DNA from: Roseiarcus sp963829505
Lineage (GTDB): Bacteria; Pseudomonadota; Alphaproteobacteria; Rhizobiales; Beijerinckiaceae
Assembly (NCBI GenBank): GCA_963829505.1
Contig: CAWHIL010000001.1
Coordinates: 744,001-808,000 of the forward strand
DNA length: 64,000 bases
Direction: 5' to 3'
Of the stretch, positions 34,049 through 42,274 are shown one piece after another. Under the pieces are notes generated by a model. The model was not told the origin of the DNA, searched no databases, and was given only the letters and a program-made list of their open reading frames with translations. The translations under genes and the position numbers were made by a program. Position 1 is the stretch's first letter. Every line of letters starts with the position of its first letter.

Positions 34049-34522
34049 CCGCCATCGACCCTGATCGACCCATCGGCCTGCACGGCGCCGGAGACGGTCA
34101 CTCCACTGTCGCTGTTGCGGACGCGCACGACCTCGCCGACCGCCCCGTCCTGCAGCGCCGAGCCGGAGGTGACAATGGTCAGGCCGCCTCGGCGAAGATC
34201 AGCTTCACCTCGGAGCCATTGACCACAAGCTTGCGGCTGGAGATTGCGGCGTAAGGGATCGCGTGGCCGGGCAACAGCGTCAGTCGCGCCGTCTTGCCGA
34301 CGGCGAACGAACGGTCCTGAACGAATGGCCGTCGCCGTCGCCCGCGCCGCCTTGGGCCGTATCGGCCAGCATGTCGTCGCGGATGACGTCGCCGGGATAG
34401 ATCACCGCTTTCGGCGTGGGAGCCGGAGGCTGAACATCCTGGGCGATCGCCGGGCCGAAGGACTGCAGAAGCGCGAGGACCGCGGCCCAGACAGCGCGAG
34501 AGCCTCGTGTCGTCGTCGCCAT
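34045..34522 (-). pseudogene. flgA: flgA, P-ring chaperone, with two 1-nt deletions
   Basis: Three frames are needed to read FlgA. Frame one gives the signal peptide and VIYPGDVIRDDMLAD. Near 34328-34350 one base is missing; the next frame gives RPFVQDRSFAVGKTARLTLL, HAIPYAAISSRKLVVNGSEV, KLIFAE. Near 34185-34188 (a run of C on the plus strand) another base is missing; the third frame gives LTIVTSGSALQDGAVGEVVR, VRNSDSGVTVSGAVQADGSI, ending in TGA at 34045-34047. The length, 478, becomes 480 with two added bases. As it stands no functional FlgA can be made. FlgA escorts FlgI to the P ring. Confidence 0.85.
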
Positions 34523-34525
34523 CGC

Positions 34526-35314
34526 CTAACCCCGCAGGTTGGAGATTGTGCCCGACATCTGATCGGCCGCCTGGATCACCTTGGAGTTCATCTCGTAGGC
34601 GCGCTGGGCGGCGATCAGGTTCGTTATCTCCGTCACCGGATCGACGTTCGAAGCCTCGATGTAGCCCTGATGGATAACGCCGAAGGCGGTATCGCCGGGA
34701 ACCCCCACGTTGGCCTGGCCGGACGCCTCGGTCTGCTGGAAATAGTTGCCGCCGAGCGCCTGAAGGCCGGCGTCGTTGACGAAATTCGCGATGGTCAGCT
34801 GGCCGATCTGCTGCGGCGTCGATTGCCCCGGAACGGTGACGGTCACGACGCCGGTCTGGCTGACGTTGAGGCTTATGGCGTTCTGCGGAACGGTCATCGC
34901 CGGCGTCACCGCGTAGCCGTCCATGGTGACGATTTGGCCGTTCTGATTGGTGTTGAAGGCCCCGTCGCGCGTATAGACGGTTTCCCCGTTTGCGGTCGTT
35001 ACCTGAAACCAGCCTCGGCCCTGGATCGCGAGGTCAAGCAGGTTGCCGGTGTTGGTCAGCGCGCCCTGAAGGTTGACGGTGCGGACCGCGGCGGTTCGCA
35101 CACCCAGACCGATCTGCGCGCCCTCTGGGACGGTCGCGTTGCGGCCGCGGTTGGACACGCCCATCAGGCGCTCCGTCTGATAGATCAGATCGGTGAACTC
35201 CGCGCGCGAGCGCTTGAAACCGGTCGTGTTGATGTTGGCGACGTTGTTGGCGATGACCTCGAGATTGCGTTCCTGGGCGCTCATGCCCGTCGCTGCGATC
35301 GTCAACGCTCTCAT
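34526..35314 (-). CDS. flgG: Distal rod protein FlgG
   Basis: The 262-residue protein matches FlgG closely: MRALTIAATGMSAQERNLEV, IANNVANINTTGFKRSRAEF, TNTGNLLDLAIQGRGWFQVT, AFGVIHQGYIEASNVDPVTE and the C-terminal AQRAYEMNSKVIQAADQMSG. It is the distal rod subunit through which hook assembly starts. Normal family length (about 260). Placed between fliE and flgA and intact. Confidence 0.96.
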   Translation of the reverse strand: MRALTIAATGMSAQERNLEVIANNVANINTTGFKRSRAEFTDLIYQTERLMGVSNRGRNATVPEGAQIGLGVRTAAVRTVNLQGALTNTGNLLDLAIQGRGWFQVTTANGETVYTRDGAFNTNQNGQIVTMDGYAVTPAMTVPQNAISLNVSQTGVVTVTVPGQSTPQQIGQLTIANFVNDAGLQALGGNYFQQTEASGQANVGVPGDTAFGVIHQGYIEASNVDPVTEITNLIAAQRAYEMNSKVIQAADQMSGTISNLRG

Positions 35315-35356
35315 GGCGTGTCCCCTCAGAAGGATTCAAGGCTTTCCGGCCGGAAG

Positions 35357-35656
35357 TCAGATCGACATCCGCGAAACGTCCTGCCAGGCGGAGACAAGCC
35401 TGTCGCGGATCGCGAGCACCGACTGAAGCGATCGCTGCGCGTCCATGACCGACTCGACGACCCGCATCGGCGGCGAAGATCCCTCGACCCCCTGGATGGC
35501 GGTCGCTTCGCCGGCCTTCAGCGTGTCGACGGCGTTCCCAAGCGCCTCTCGGAGCGCTCCCTCGAAGCTCGCTCCTCCCGTCGGTTGCGTCGTCGGCTGC
35601 GGCGCGGCCGGGAGAAGGCCGGCGGCAAGGCTGAGCGCGGAGACTCCTGCAATCAT
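35357..35656 (-). CDS. fliE: MS ring-rod junction protein FliE
   Basis: The 99-residue protein has the FliE features: a variable N-terminus, then ASFEGALREALGNAVDTLKA and RVVESVMDAQRSLQSVLAIR, DRLVSAWQDVSRM. FliE connects the MS ring to the rod and is the first exported subunit. It follows flgC after 25 bases in the order flgB-flgC-fliE-flgG. Confidence 0.9.
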   Translation of the reverse strand: MIAGVSALSLAAGLLPAAPQPTTQPTGGASFEGALREALGNAVDTLKAGEATAIQGVEGSSPPMRVVESVMDAQRSLQSVLAIRDRLVSAWQDVSRMSI

Positions 35657-35681
35657 CGCGGTCTTTCTCCTCTTCCGCGGT

Positions 35682-36104
35682 TCACGCGTCCTTCATCAGC
35701 GCGACCGTCTGATTGAGCATCTCGGCCGACTGCCTGGCGACCTGAAGGTTCGCCTCGTAGGTCCGATTGGCCTCGCGCATGTCCGCGAGTTCCATGAGCA
35801 CGTCGACATTCGGCATCTTGACCATCCCTTGAACGTCGGCCGCCGGGTTGCCCGGGTCGCGTTCCAGCCTGAAAGGCGCCCGGTCGACGCCGATCGTCTT
35901 GACCTTCACGAGTTCGGCGCCGGTCGAACGGTCGAGGGCCGTCTCGAACGACACGGTTCGCCGGGCGTAGGGGGCGGCGCCGGCGGTCGGCCCCGTCGAC
36001 TGGGCGTTGGCGATGTTCTCCGAAACGATGCGAAGCCGGGTCGACTGCGCCTGCAGTCCGGAGGCGGCGATGCGAAGCAAATCCTGCAGCGGATCGGTAT
36101 TCAC
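35682..36104 (-). CDS. flgC: Proximal rod protein FlgC
   Basis: The 140-residue protein shows the rod-family N-terminal helix (IAASGLQAQSTRLRIVSENI, ANAQSTG), a central region PGNPAADVQGMVKMPNVDVL and the C-terminal helix EANRTYEANLQVARQSAEML. It is the short alphaproteobacterial FlgC. The ATG overlaps the flgB stop by four bases. Confidence 0.93.
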   Translation of the reverse strand: MNTDPLQDLLRIAASGLQAQSTRLRIVSENIANAQSTGPTAGAAPYARRTVSFETALDRSTGAELVKVKTIGVDRAPFRLERDPGNPAADVQGMVKMPNVDVLMELADMREANRTYEANLQVARQSAEMLNQTVALMKDA

Positions 36105-36478
36105 TTGAGGGCCGCAAGCATGAGCTGGTGGAACGCGCGGCGGACGTTGGCCGTCATCGAGAAGTCGCGGCCGACGTCCCCGAGCGTGACCATCTGCTGC
36201 TCGATATTGACCGTGTTGCCGGACAGCGACTGCTCAGCGGAATCGGTCTCGACCTGCTTGATCGATTCGAGCGGCGAGGCGGCGGGGCTCATGTGGGCCG
36301 GGTTGGTCGTGGCCATCACGACCGGCGAAACGTCGAGCGTCGCGGAAAAGGGTTGGACGTCGACCGCGCGATACCCCGGCGTACTGGCGTTCGCGACATT
36401 GCTCGCCAGCGCCGTCTGACGGCTGACGAGCCACTGCGACTTCTGCGAGGCGACCTGGAAGAGATAGATATCCGACAC
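36101..36478 (-). CDS. flgB: Proximal rod protein FlgB
   Basis: From the GTG at 36476-36478 the product is 125 residues: SDIYLFQVASQKSQWLVSRQ, TALASNVANASTPGYRAVDV at the N-terminal helix and NTVNIEQQMVTLGDVGRDFS, MTANVRRAFHQLMLAALK at the C-terminus. The frame continues upstream to an ATG at 36577, but those 33 codons are Arg/Pro-rich and not part of FlgB. It starts the rod sub-block flgB-flgC-fliE-flgG. Confidence 0.9.
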   Translation of the reverse strand: MSDIYLFQVASQKSQWLVSRQTALASNVANASTPGYRAVDVQPFSATLDVSPVVMATTNPAHMSPAASPLESIKQVETDSAEQSLSGNTVNIEQQMVTLGDVGRDFSMTANVRRAFHQLMLAALK

Positions 36479-36573
36479 GGCTGATTCCCGTCGAGGCGAA
36501 GGCGATCGTCCGCGAGCCGGCTTGTACGAGGCTTGCGCCCGCGCCGTCCGCGCCGGGCCCCAGGGGGCCGGGC

Positions 36574-37044
36574 TCACGATCCGGACGTCGTCGGCAGGCG
36601 CGCGCCTTCGAACGCCGCCGACAGCCGCTCGCCCTGCGCCTGCTCATCAAGCCCTCCCTCGTCGAACAGGACGTCGGCGACCTCGATTCCCGCCCGCGTC
36701 CGGCCGATGATCAGGCGGAAGAAAGCCGACACCCTTTCGTGCCGGAACTCGAGGTCGAGAGCGATCTCCGGCGGCGCATCCCACGGCGCGTTGAAACTTG
36801 CCGAAAGCGCGTAACGCAGCGTTCCCTTCTTGTAATAGAGTTCGGTCGACGAATTGACGAGATCGGCGAGGTTGGCCGCCTCGTCGTTGCGGATCAGGTG
36901 GATCAGCTCAGCGACGTCCGTCAGCCTGAGCTCGCTCGCCACATCGATGACGGCCTCCGCGATGATGCGTTCGCGCTCGAGGCGGCGCCCCTCCAGCAAA
37001 CGGCGCAACGGAGTGTGCGCGCCTATGCCCTTCCGAGAGCCCAT
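36574..37044 (-). CDS. Conserved flagellar-cluster protein of unknown function
   Basis: This 156-residue soluble protein has helical stretches (LRRLLEGRRLERERIIAEAV, VIDVASELRLTDVAELIHLI, NDEAANLADLVNSSTELYYK) followed by a beta-rich half with IALDLEFRHERVSAFFRLII. Its start overlaps the end of flhB by 22 bases. Unnamed proteins of this kind occur between flhB and flgB in rhizobial flagellar clusters. No motif suggests an enzyme; a structural or regulatory flagellar role is inferred only from context. Confidence 0.65.
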   Translation of the reverse strand: MGSRKGIGAHTPLRRLLEGRRLERERIIAEAVIDVASELRLTDVAELIHLIRNDEAANLADLVNSSTELYYKKGTLRYALSASFNAPWDAPPEIALDLEFRHERVSAFFRLIIGRTRAGIEVADVLFDEGGLDEQAQGERLSAAFEGARLPTTSGS

Positions 37045-38108
37045 CCGGTCTTCCTTCGCTGGATCAGGTGCACGATTTCGGCGACTGCTCGATAGAATTC
37101 CGCCGGGATCGGCCGGTCGACCTCGACCGCCTGGTGAAGCGATCGGGCGAGCGACTTGTCCTCGACGACCGGAATGTTATGAGCCTCGGCGATTGCGCGA
37201 ATCTTGAGCGCGATGAGATCGACGCCCTTGGCCAGAACGACCGGCGCCCCGCCCTCGCTGCGCCGGTAGCGCATGGCGACGGCGTAGTGAGTCGGATTGA
37301 CCACGACCATGGTCGCGCGTGGCACGGCCGAGAGCATCCGCTTTCGCGACCGATCGAGCCTCAGAGACCTGAGGCGCGCCTTGATCATCCGGTCGCCCTC
37401 CGCCAGCCTCAGCTCCTCCTTCACTTCGTGCTTGCTCATTCGGTGATCGCGCCGCCACAGGATGCGTGACCAGACGAGGTCGGCGCTCGCGACGGCGAGC
37501 GCGGCGACCAGGACGGCCGCGACGGTCTTGGCGGCGAGGGCGAGAATGCGCTCCGGCAGGACGCGGGGGTCGGAGTCCATCGCGGTCAGGAGCATGCTCC
37601 GCTCGCCGAGCAGCATCATCCCTGCAACGCAGCCCACCGCGCCGATCTTGACGAGGCTCTTGGCGAATTCGACCAGGCCTCGGGCTCCGAAGACGCGGCG
37701 CATGCCGGCGCGGGGGGAAATGCGCGACAGGTCCGGCATGACGCGCTCGGGAACAATGCGGGGCGCGGCTTGCGCGACCGAAGCTGTTAGCCCCGCAAGC
37801 GCCAGCAGGGCGACCACCGGCCCAAGGAATCGGACCGCGGCGGCGACCAGCGGGCCCGCCAGCGCGAGCGCGTCCTCGCCCCGCGTGACCCGCCATCCCG
37901 CCGGATCGCCGATCAGTCCAATCAGTCCGGCGCAGAGCTCCGCTGCGCGCCCGGGAAGCACAAAGACGAGCGCTACGAGAATCGCCGATAGCGAGGCGAA
38001 CAGAGGCGCCTCGCGCGAGAAGGCGATTTCTCCCTTTTCGATCGCGTCGTGGAGCCGCTTCTCGGTCGGTTCCTCGGTCTTGTCCTCTTGCTCGACTTCG
38101 GCGCTCAT
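37023..38108 (-). CDS. flhB: Flagellar export switch protein FlhB
   Basis: The 361-residue protein has the FlhB start (EQEDKTEEPTEKRLHDAIEK, GEIAFSREAPLF), four membrane helices to about residue 210, then the cytoplasmic autocleavage domain with VVNPTHYAVAMRY (the NPTH site) and a C-terminal ARSLHQAVEVDRPIPAEFYR. FlhB switches export from hook to filament substrates after self-cleavage at NPTH. It follows fliG and overlaps the next gene slightly. Intact. Confidence 0.95.
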   Translation of the reverse strand: MSAEVEQEDKTEEPTEKRLHDAIEKGEIAFSREAPLFASLSAILVALVFVLPGRAAELCAGLIGLIGDPAGWRVTRGEDALALAGPLVAAAVRFLGPVVALLALAGLTASVAQAAPRIVPERVMPDLSRISPRAGMRRVFGARGLVEFAKSLVKIGAVGCVAGMMLLGERSMLLTAMDSDPRVLPERILALAAKTVAAVLVAALAVASADLVWSRILWRRDHRMSKHEVKEELRLAEGDRMIKARLRSLRLDRSRKRMLSAVPRATMVVVNPTHYAVAMRYRRSEGGAPVVLAKGVDLIALKIRAIAEAHNIPVVEDKSLARSLHQAVEVDRPIPAEFYRAVAEIVHLIQRRKTGWALGRA

Positions 38109-38154
38109 CGCTTATCGGCTCGGGCAGAGAGCACAACGTTGGCCAAAGCCACGT

Positions 38155-39165
38155 CTACGCCGCATCGGCGTCATCGTCCGGCTCGCCGAGGTCGATCTCG
38201 TTGCGCCCCGCCATGGCGAGCACGATATCGGCGATCGCCTTGCGTGCCTTGGCGATGTCTCGCGCCGGGGCGAACGCCCCGGAGGTGAGCTCGCCCTCGA
38301 CCAGGCGCCGTCCCCGGGAAGGCATGGACGAGAGGATCGCGGTGCGAAAGTCCGAATCGGTTCCGCGCAGCGCCATGACGACGATCTCGGTCGAGGCACG
38401 GTCGAACAGGAGCGCCCGTGCGCGGTCGCTCAGTCTCGGAAGATCGTTGAAGGAGAAGAGCATGCGTTTGAGGGCGGCGGCCTCCTTCGGGCGGGTTTCG
38501 CCGATTGTCCGCATGACGTCCTCCGCCGCCTCCGGCTCGAGATTGTTGATGATGCCGGCGATCAGCGTCGGGCCACCGGCGGCGCCCTCGCCGGCCGCGC
38601 TCGTCTTGAGCATCGATTTCAGGGCGGCCTCGACAAGCTCGACCGCGCGCGCGCTGATCGCATGCGGTGCGATGAGCCCGCAGAGAGCCGCGTTGCGACG
38701 ACCTCGCGGCAGGGCGCTGACGATCCGCGCGGCGAGCTGGGAATCGAGCCGCGACAGCACGTAAGCGGCGGCGGCGGGACGCTCCGAGCCAAGAAACCCG
38801 GCGAGCGTGCGCTCCGGGACCTTGGCGAGCGACTGCCAGACGTCCTCGGCGCCGAATTCTCCGGGCGCCAGGCCAATCACGCCCTCGATCTCGTCAGGCG
38901 GAAGCGCCTCCGAAAGCAGCGAGCGCGCCTGGCCGACGTCGCCAAGCAGGTTGACCCCCACCGTGAACGCCTCCGCGAACTCCTCGACCAGCCGGTCGAG
39001 GGCGGAGGGCGCGACCGACCCGAGAGCGGCTGCGGCGCGCGCCACGACCCGAACGTCGGGCGGATCGAGGCGCCTGATGATCCGCGCCGCGGCGGACGGA
39101 CCGAGGGACAGGAGAAGCGCCGCCGCCTTTTCTGGTCCTGTGAAATCGCGCTCGCCCGCAACCAT
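38155..39165 (-). CDS. fliG: Flagellar motor switch protein FliG
   Basis: From ATG 39163-39165 the product is 336 residues: FTGPEKAAALLLSLGPSAAA, RIIRRLDPPDVRVVARAAAA at the N-domain, EVWQSLAKVPERTLAGFL-like middle, and C-terminal LFSFNDLPRLSDRARALLFD, IVVMALRGTDSDFRTAILSS, the torque helix with charged residues that faces MotA. I preferred this ATG (GAGGAC upstream) to the TTG 14 codons earlier that overlaps fliN. It forms the C-ring with FliM and FliN. Confidence 0.92.
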   Translation of the reverse strand: MVAGERDFTGPEKAAALLLSLGPSAAARIIRRLDPPDVRVVARAAAALGSVAPSALDRLVEEFAEAFTVGVNLLGDVGQARSLLSEALPPDEIEGVIGLAPGEFGAEDVWQSLAKVPERTLAGFLGSERPAAAAYVLSRLDSQLAARIVSALPRGRRNAALCGLIAPHAISARAVELVEAALKSMLKTSAAGEGAAGGPTLIAGIINNLEPEAAEDVMRTIGETRPKEAAALKRMLFSFNDLPRLSDRARALLFDRASTEIVVMALRGTDSDFRTAILSSMPSRGRRLVEGELTSGAFAPARDIAKARKAIADIVLAMAGRNEIDLGEPDDDADAA

Positions 39166-39190
39166 GTCCTCGACCCCGATCGTTCGATTC

Positions 39191-39534
39191 TCAGGCGGCC
39201 TGCCCAAGTTGCACCCCTGCGACGATCTCGAGCAGGGAGACGCCGAACCGCTGGCTCGTCTCGTCGACCACCACGATCTCGCCCCTCGCCACGACCTTGC
39301 CGTTCACGACGATGTCGACCGGGTCGCCGACCCTCTGGTCGAGGGAGATGACGGCGCCGCGCGCGAGCTTCATGAACTCGCCACCGGCAGCGAGGTCGAG
39401 CCGAGAACGACCTGCACGGTCACAGGGATCGACAGAATGGCGTCGAGGTTCGCGGCCGCCGGCGCGGCGTCCGGCGCCAAGTCTCGGGGTTCGGGCGGCT
39501 TCGGAGGGTCCTGCGGAAGAGGTTCGTCGTCCAT
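39191..39534 (-). pseudogene. fliN: fliN, motor switch protein, broken by a 1-nt deletion
   Basis: The start at ATG 39532-39534 encodes MDDEPLPQDPPKPPEPRDLA, NLDAILSIPVTVQVVLGSTS, LPV and then, at about 39379-39382, loses one base: CTGCCGGTGGCGAGTTC should read as LPVGEF but goes out of frame and stops. One frame over the rest of FliN is intact (MKLARGAVISLDQRVGDPVD, IVVNGKVVARGEIVVVDETS, RFGVSLLEIV) to TGA 39191-39193. Length 344 is one short of 345. FliN forms the lower C-ring. The internal ATG at 39371-39373 could in principle restart translation of a 60-residue C-terminal fragment. Confidence 0.85.
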
Positions 39535-39552
39535 GGATCGGGTCTCACGGGG

Positions 39553-40518
39553 CTAGAGAAAAGGGTTTGTGGTCTGGGAGGGTTGCGCGATCGACGACTC
39601 GATCTCCAGCCGATAGCGGCCATCTCCCTGTCCGAGCCGGCACAGGAACATGGCCCGACCGCTGCATTCGAGACGCACGGACGAGAAATCTCCGCTCGCG
39701 AGCGGCAGGATCGCGCCGACGCGGAAGTTCGCGACGTCGCCGAGATTGAGGGACAATTCCTCGAGAACCGCCGTCATTGGCAGTCGGGTCTGCTTCAGCC
39801 CGCTCTCCATCGAGTGCGACCAGCGCGGGTCCGAAGGCCTCTCGGGCGTCCGCTCGCGCTCGAGCGCCCTCCGAAACGGGAGCAGCAGCGCCTGGGGAAA
39901 AAGCAGGAGGCCCTCACTGGTCTCCTTTCCGATCGGCAGCGAAAAGCGCGCGGCCGCGGCGGCCATGTCGCGCCGTCCAAGCGCGAAAACGTCGGTCAGC
40001 GTCACAAGCCGCTCGAAGACGAGCGAGACGCGCGCGCGCGGCGCGAAGCCAGCCTCGAGAGCGCGGCCGAGCCCCCGCGCGAACTCCTCGACGAGCGCCG
40101 CCTCGATCGGCGTGCGGACGATCCCGTTCTCCGCCTCGCCGCCCTCGCCGCCCTCGTCGCTCGGCGGCGCCGACGTTTCGCCAAAGACTGCGGCGACGAG
40201 GAGGTCGTCGATCCGTTCATCGAGCGCAATCAGCATGAGCGCCCCGGGGTCGGCGCTGGCGAAGATCGCGGCCGTCAGGCCGGCGCAATCGCCGAGGGCC
40301 TGAAAGAGGGTCGTCGCCCGGGCCGGCTCGACCGCGCCGGCGACAGGCGCGCGACTGACGAGCGGCGCCAGGCTCTTCGGCGCTTCGGCGACGAATGCCT
40401 CGAGGGCGGCGGCGAGCCCTGGCATCCGCTCGACCGACAGGCCCGAATGCTCGAGCATCGCCCCGCTGAGCCGCCGCGCGGAAGCCTCGGTTTCGGCGAG
40501 CGTCCCTTCGTCCGTCAT
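39553..40518 (-). CDS. fliM: Flagellar motor switch protein FliM
   Basis: The 321-residue protein is the divergent rhizobial FliM. It has a central CheC-like domain (TTLFQALGDCAGLTAAIFAS, TPIEAALVEEFARGLGRALE) and a C-terminal SpoA domain (LPMTAVLEELSLNLGDVANF, RVGAILPLASGDFSSVRLEC). The N-terminal CheY-binding peptide is not obvious. It sits between motA and fliN; its ATG overlaps the motA stop by four bases. Frame is intact. Confidence 0.88.
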   Translation of the reverse strand: MTDEGTLAETEASARRLSGAMLEHSGLSVERMPGLAAALEAFVAEAPKSLAPLVSRAPVAGAVEPARATTLFQALGDCAGLTAAIFASADPGALMLIALDERIDDLLVAAVFGETSAPPSDEGGEGGEAENGIVRTPIEAALVEEFARGLGRALEAGFAPRARVSLVFERLVTLTDVFALGRRDMAAAAARFSLPIGKETSEGLLLFPQALLLPFRRALERERTPERPSDPRWSHSMESGLKQTRLPMTAVLEELSLNLGDVANFRVGAILPLASGDFSSVRLECSGRAMFLCRLGQGDGRYRLEIESSIAQPSQTTNPFL

Positions 40519-41405
40519 GCCGCCTCGCGGATCAGGCCGTCGCCGCCCGCGGTCGCGCCGGAGATCGTCTCGCTTTCGACGGCGTCGATCGTCGGACGCT
40601 CCTGGGAGGGAATGGTCTTGCGTCCGAACTCGACCGCCACCTGCGGCATCGCGCCGTTCATGAAGGCGAGCAGGCTTTGTTTGACCAGGGTGAACAGGCG
40701 CAGCTGCTTCTGCCGCACCACCCGAATCTTCTGCGCGATCGGCGCAACCAGCGCGTAGGAGAGGAAGATGCCGCCGAACGTGCCGACGAGCGCCGCGCCG
40801 ATCAGGCCGCCGAGAGCCTCGGGCGACTGGTCGAGCGCGCTCATCGCGTGAATGATGCCGAGGACGGCGGCGACGATGCCGAGCGCAGGCAGGCCGTCCG
40901 CCGCGGCCTGACAGGCTTCCGACGGCTTGTAGCGATCATGGGCAAGAGTCTCGATTTCCTCGTCCATGAGCGCCTCGATCTCGTGGGTGCGGGCGTTGCC
41001 TATGATAATCAGACGGCCGTAGTCGCAGATGAACGTAACGAGATCCTTGTTGGCGACCAGTTTTGGAAATGCGTTGAATATTTCGGACTCGCCCGGGTTG
41101 TCGAAATGGCGCTCCACCTCGCTGCGCGACTTCGCCCGGAGCTCGCGCATCAGGGCATGCAGCAGGCTGAGGGCGTCGAGGTAGTCGCGCGGCTTGGGCG
41201 CCTTGTCGAGAATCGCCTCGACAATGGCTTTGCCGCAATCCTTGATGGTCGACATGGTGTTGGCGACGATGAAGATGCCGAGCGACGCACCGCCGATGAT
41301 CACGAATTCGTAAGGCTGCACCAGCACTTCGAGATGACCGCCGAGCGCCGCGTAGCCGCCGAGAATGCAGCCGATCGCGATGAGGAGGCCGATGGCGAAG
41401 TTCAA
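40515..41405 (-). CDS. motA: Flagellar stator protein MotA
   Basis: The 296-residue protein has four membrane helices: IGLLIAIGCILGGYAALGG, VIIGGASLGIFIVANTMS, AAADGLPALGIVAAVLGIIH with the conserved Pro, and GALVGTFGGIFLSYALVAPI-like last helix. The cytoplasmic loop holds the charged residues that contact FliG (LLHALMRELRAKSRSEVERH). The partner motB is not in the window. It is the first gene of the minus-strand cluster, divergent from flgF. Confidence 0.95.
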   Translation of the reverse strand: MNFAIGLLIAIGCILGGYAALGGHLEVLVQPYEFVIIGGASLGIFIVANTMSTIKDCGKAIVEAILDKAPKPRDYLDALSLLHALMRELRAKSRSEVERHFDNPGESEIFNAFPKLVANKDLVTFICDYGRLIIIGNARTHEIEALMDEEIETLAHDRYKPSEACQAAADGLPALGIVAAVLGIIHAMSALDQSPEALGGLIGAALVGTFGGIFLSYALVAPIAQKIRVVRQKQLRLFTLVKQSLLAFMNGAMPQVAVEFGRKTIPSQERPTIDAVESETISGATAGGDGLIREAA

Positions 41406-41546
41406 GACGCGCTCCGGTCGTAAGCCGCACGAATGCTTGCCGCCCGAGGCTTACGCCAGGCTTTTCGATAGCGTGGTCAGGCCGGGACAAGTCCGCCGCG
41501 GGATCGTTCGTTCGGCGGCCCGCAGCGACGGGGCCTCGGGACGCTC
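41406..41546. promoter_or_regulatory. Divergent motA/flgF intergenic region
   Basis: The 141 bases separate the two arms of the flagellar cluster and must hold both promoters unless transcription enters from elsewhere. I could not recognise a convincing -35/-10 pair or CtrA site, so only the location is asserted. Confidence 0.3.
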
Positions 41547-42274
41547 ATGCAGAACGGACTTTACGTTGCGGTTTCGGCTCAGGTGGCGCTGGAACGGCGG
41601 ATGGAGACGATCGCCGACAACATCGCCAACATGAACACGGTCGGCTACCGGGCCACCGGCGTCTCGTTCGCCGCAGAAATGGCGAGGGCCGGCGACACGA
41701 CCCTCAATTACGTCTCTCCCGGCGACAACTACCTGTCCCGTCGGATCGGCGGACTGATCAAGACTGACAATCCGCTGGATTTTGCGATTCAGGGGGACGG
41801 GTGGTTCGCGATTCAGACGCCGAACGGGACGGCATACACCCGAGACGGGCGCGTGCGCCTCGACGATTTGGGCATGCTGCGGACGCTGAACGGCGATCCG
41901 ATTCTCGACGCCGGCGCCGCTCCGATCCTGATCGAACCCGGCGCCGGGCCAATCGCCGTCGCCGCCGACGGCATGATCAGTCAGAACGGCCGTCAGGTGG
42001 GCGCGCTCGGGCTTTTCGCCATCGACGCGAGCGCCAACCTTGCGCGCGACGAGAATTCGGGCGTCGTTCCCGACCGGCCGGCCACACCGATTCTCGATTT
42101 CACCCGCGACAGCGTCGTCCAGGGGGCGGTCGAAAGCTCCAACGTCGATCCGGTCCGCGAGATGACCCGACTGATCGACGTCACGCGGCTGTTCGACGGC
42201 GTCGCCGCTGAAGCGACCCAGTCCGAATCCTCGCTCCAGGACGCCCCATCAAGACGCTTGGTTCTTCCTCGTGA
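41547..42274 (+). pseudogene. flgF: flgF, proximal rod protein, 3' end frameshifted
   Basis: The product follows FlgF to near its end: MQNGLYVAVSAQVALERRME, TIADNIANMNTVGYRATGVS, NPLDFAIQGDGWFAIQTPNG, AVESSNVDPVREMTRLIDVT, FDGVAAEATQSESSLQDA. At 42244-42247 (CCCC) the frame slips; the other frame gives the expected end IKTLGSSS and a TGA at 42272-42274 that overlaps the fliI GTG. Length 728 is one short of 729. In the present frame the protein would read ~280 residues into fliI out of frame, adding a long nonsense tail to a terminal helix that is needed for rod packing. Confidence 0.82.
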
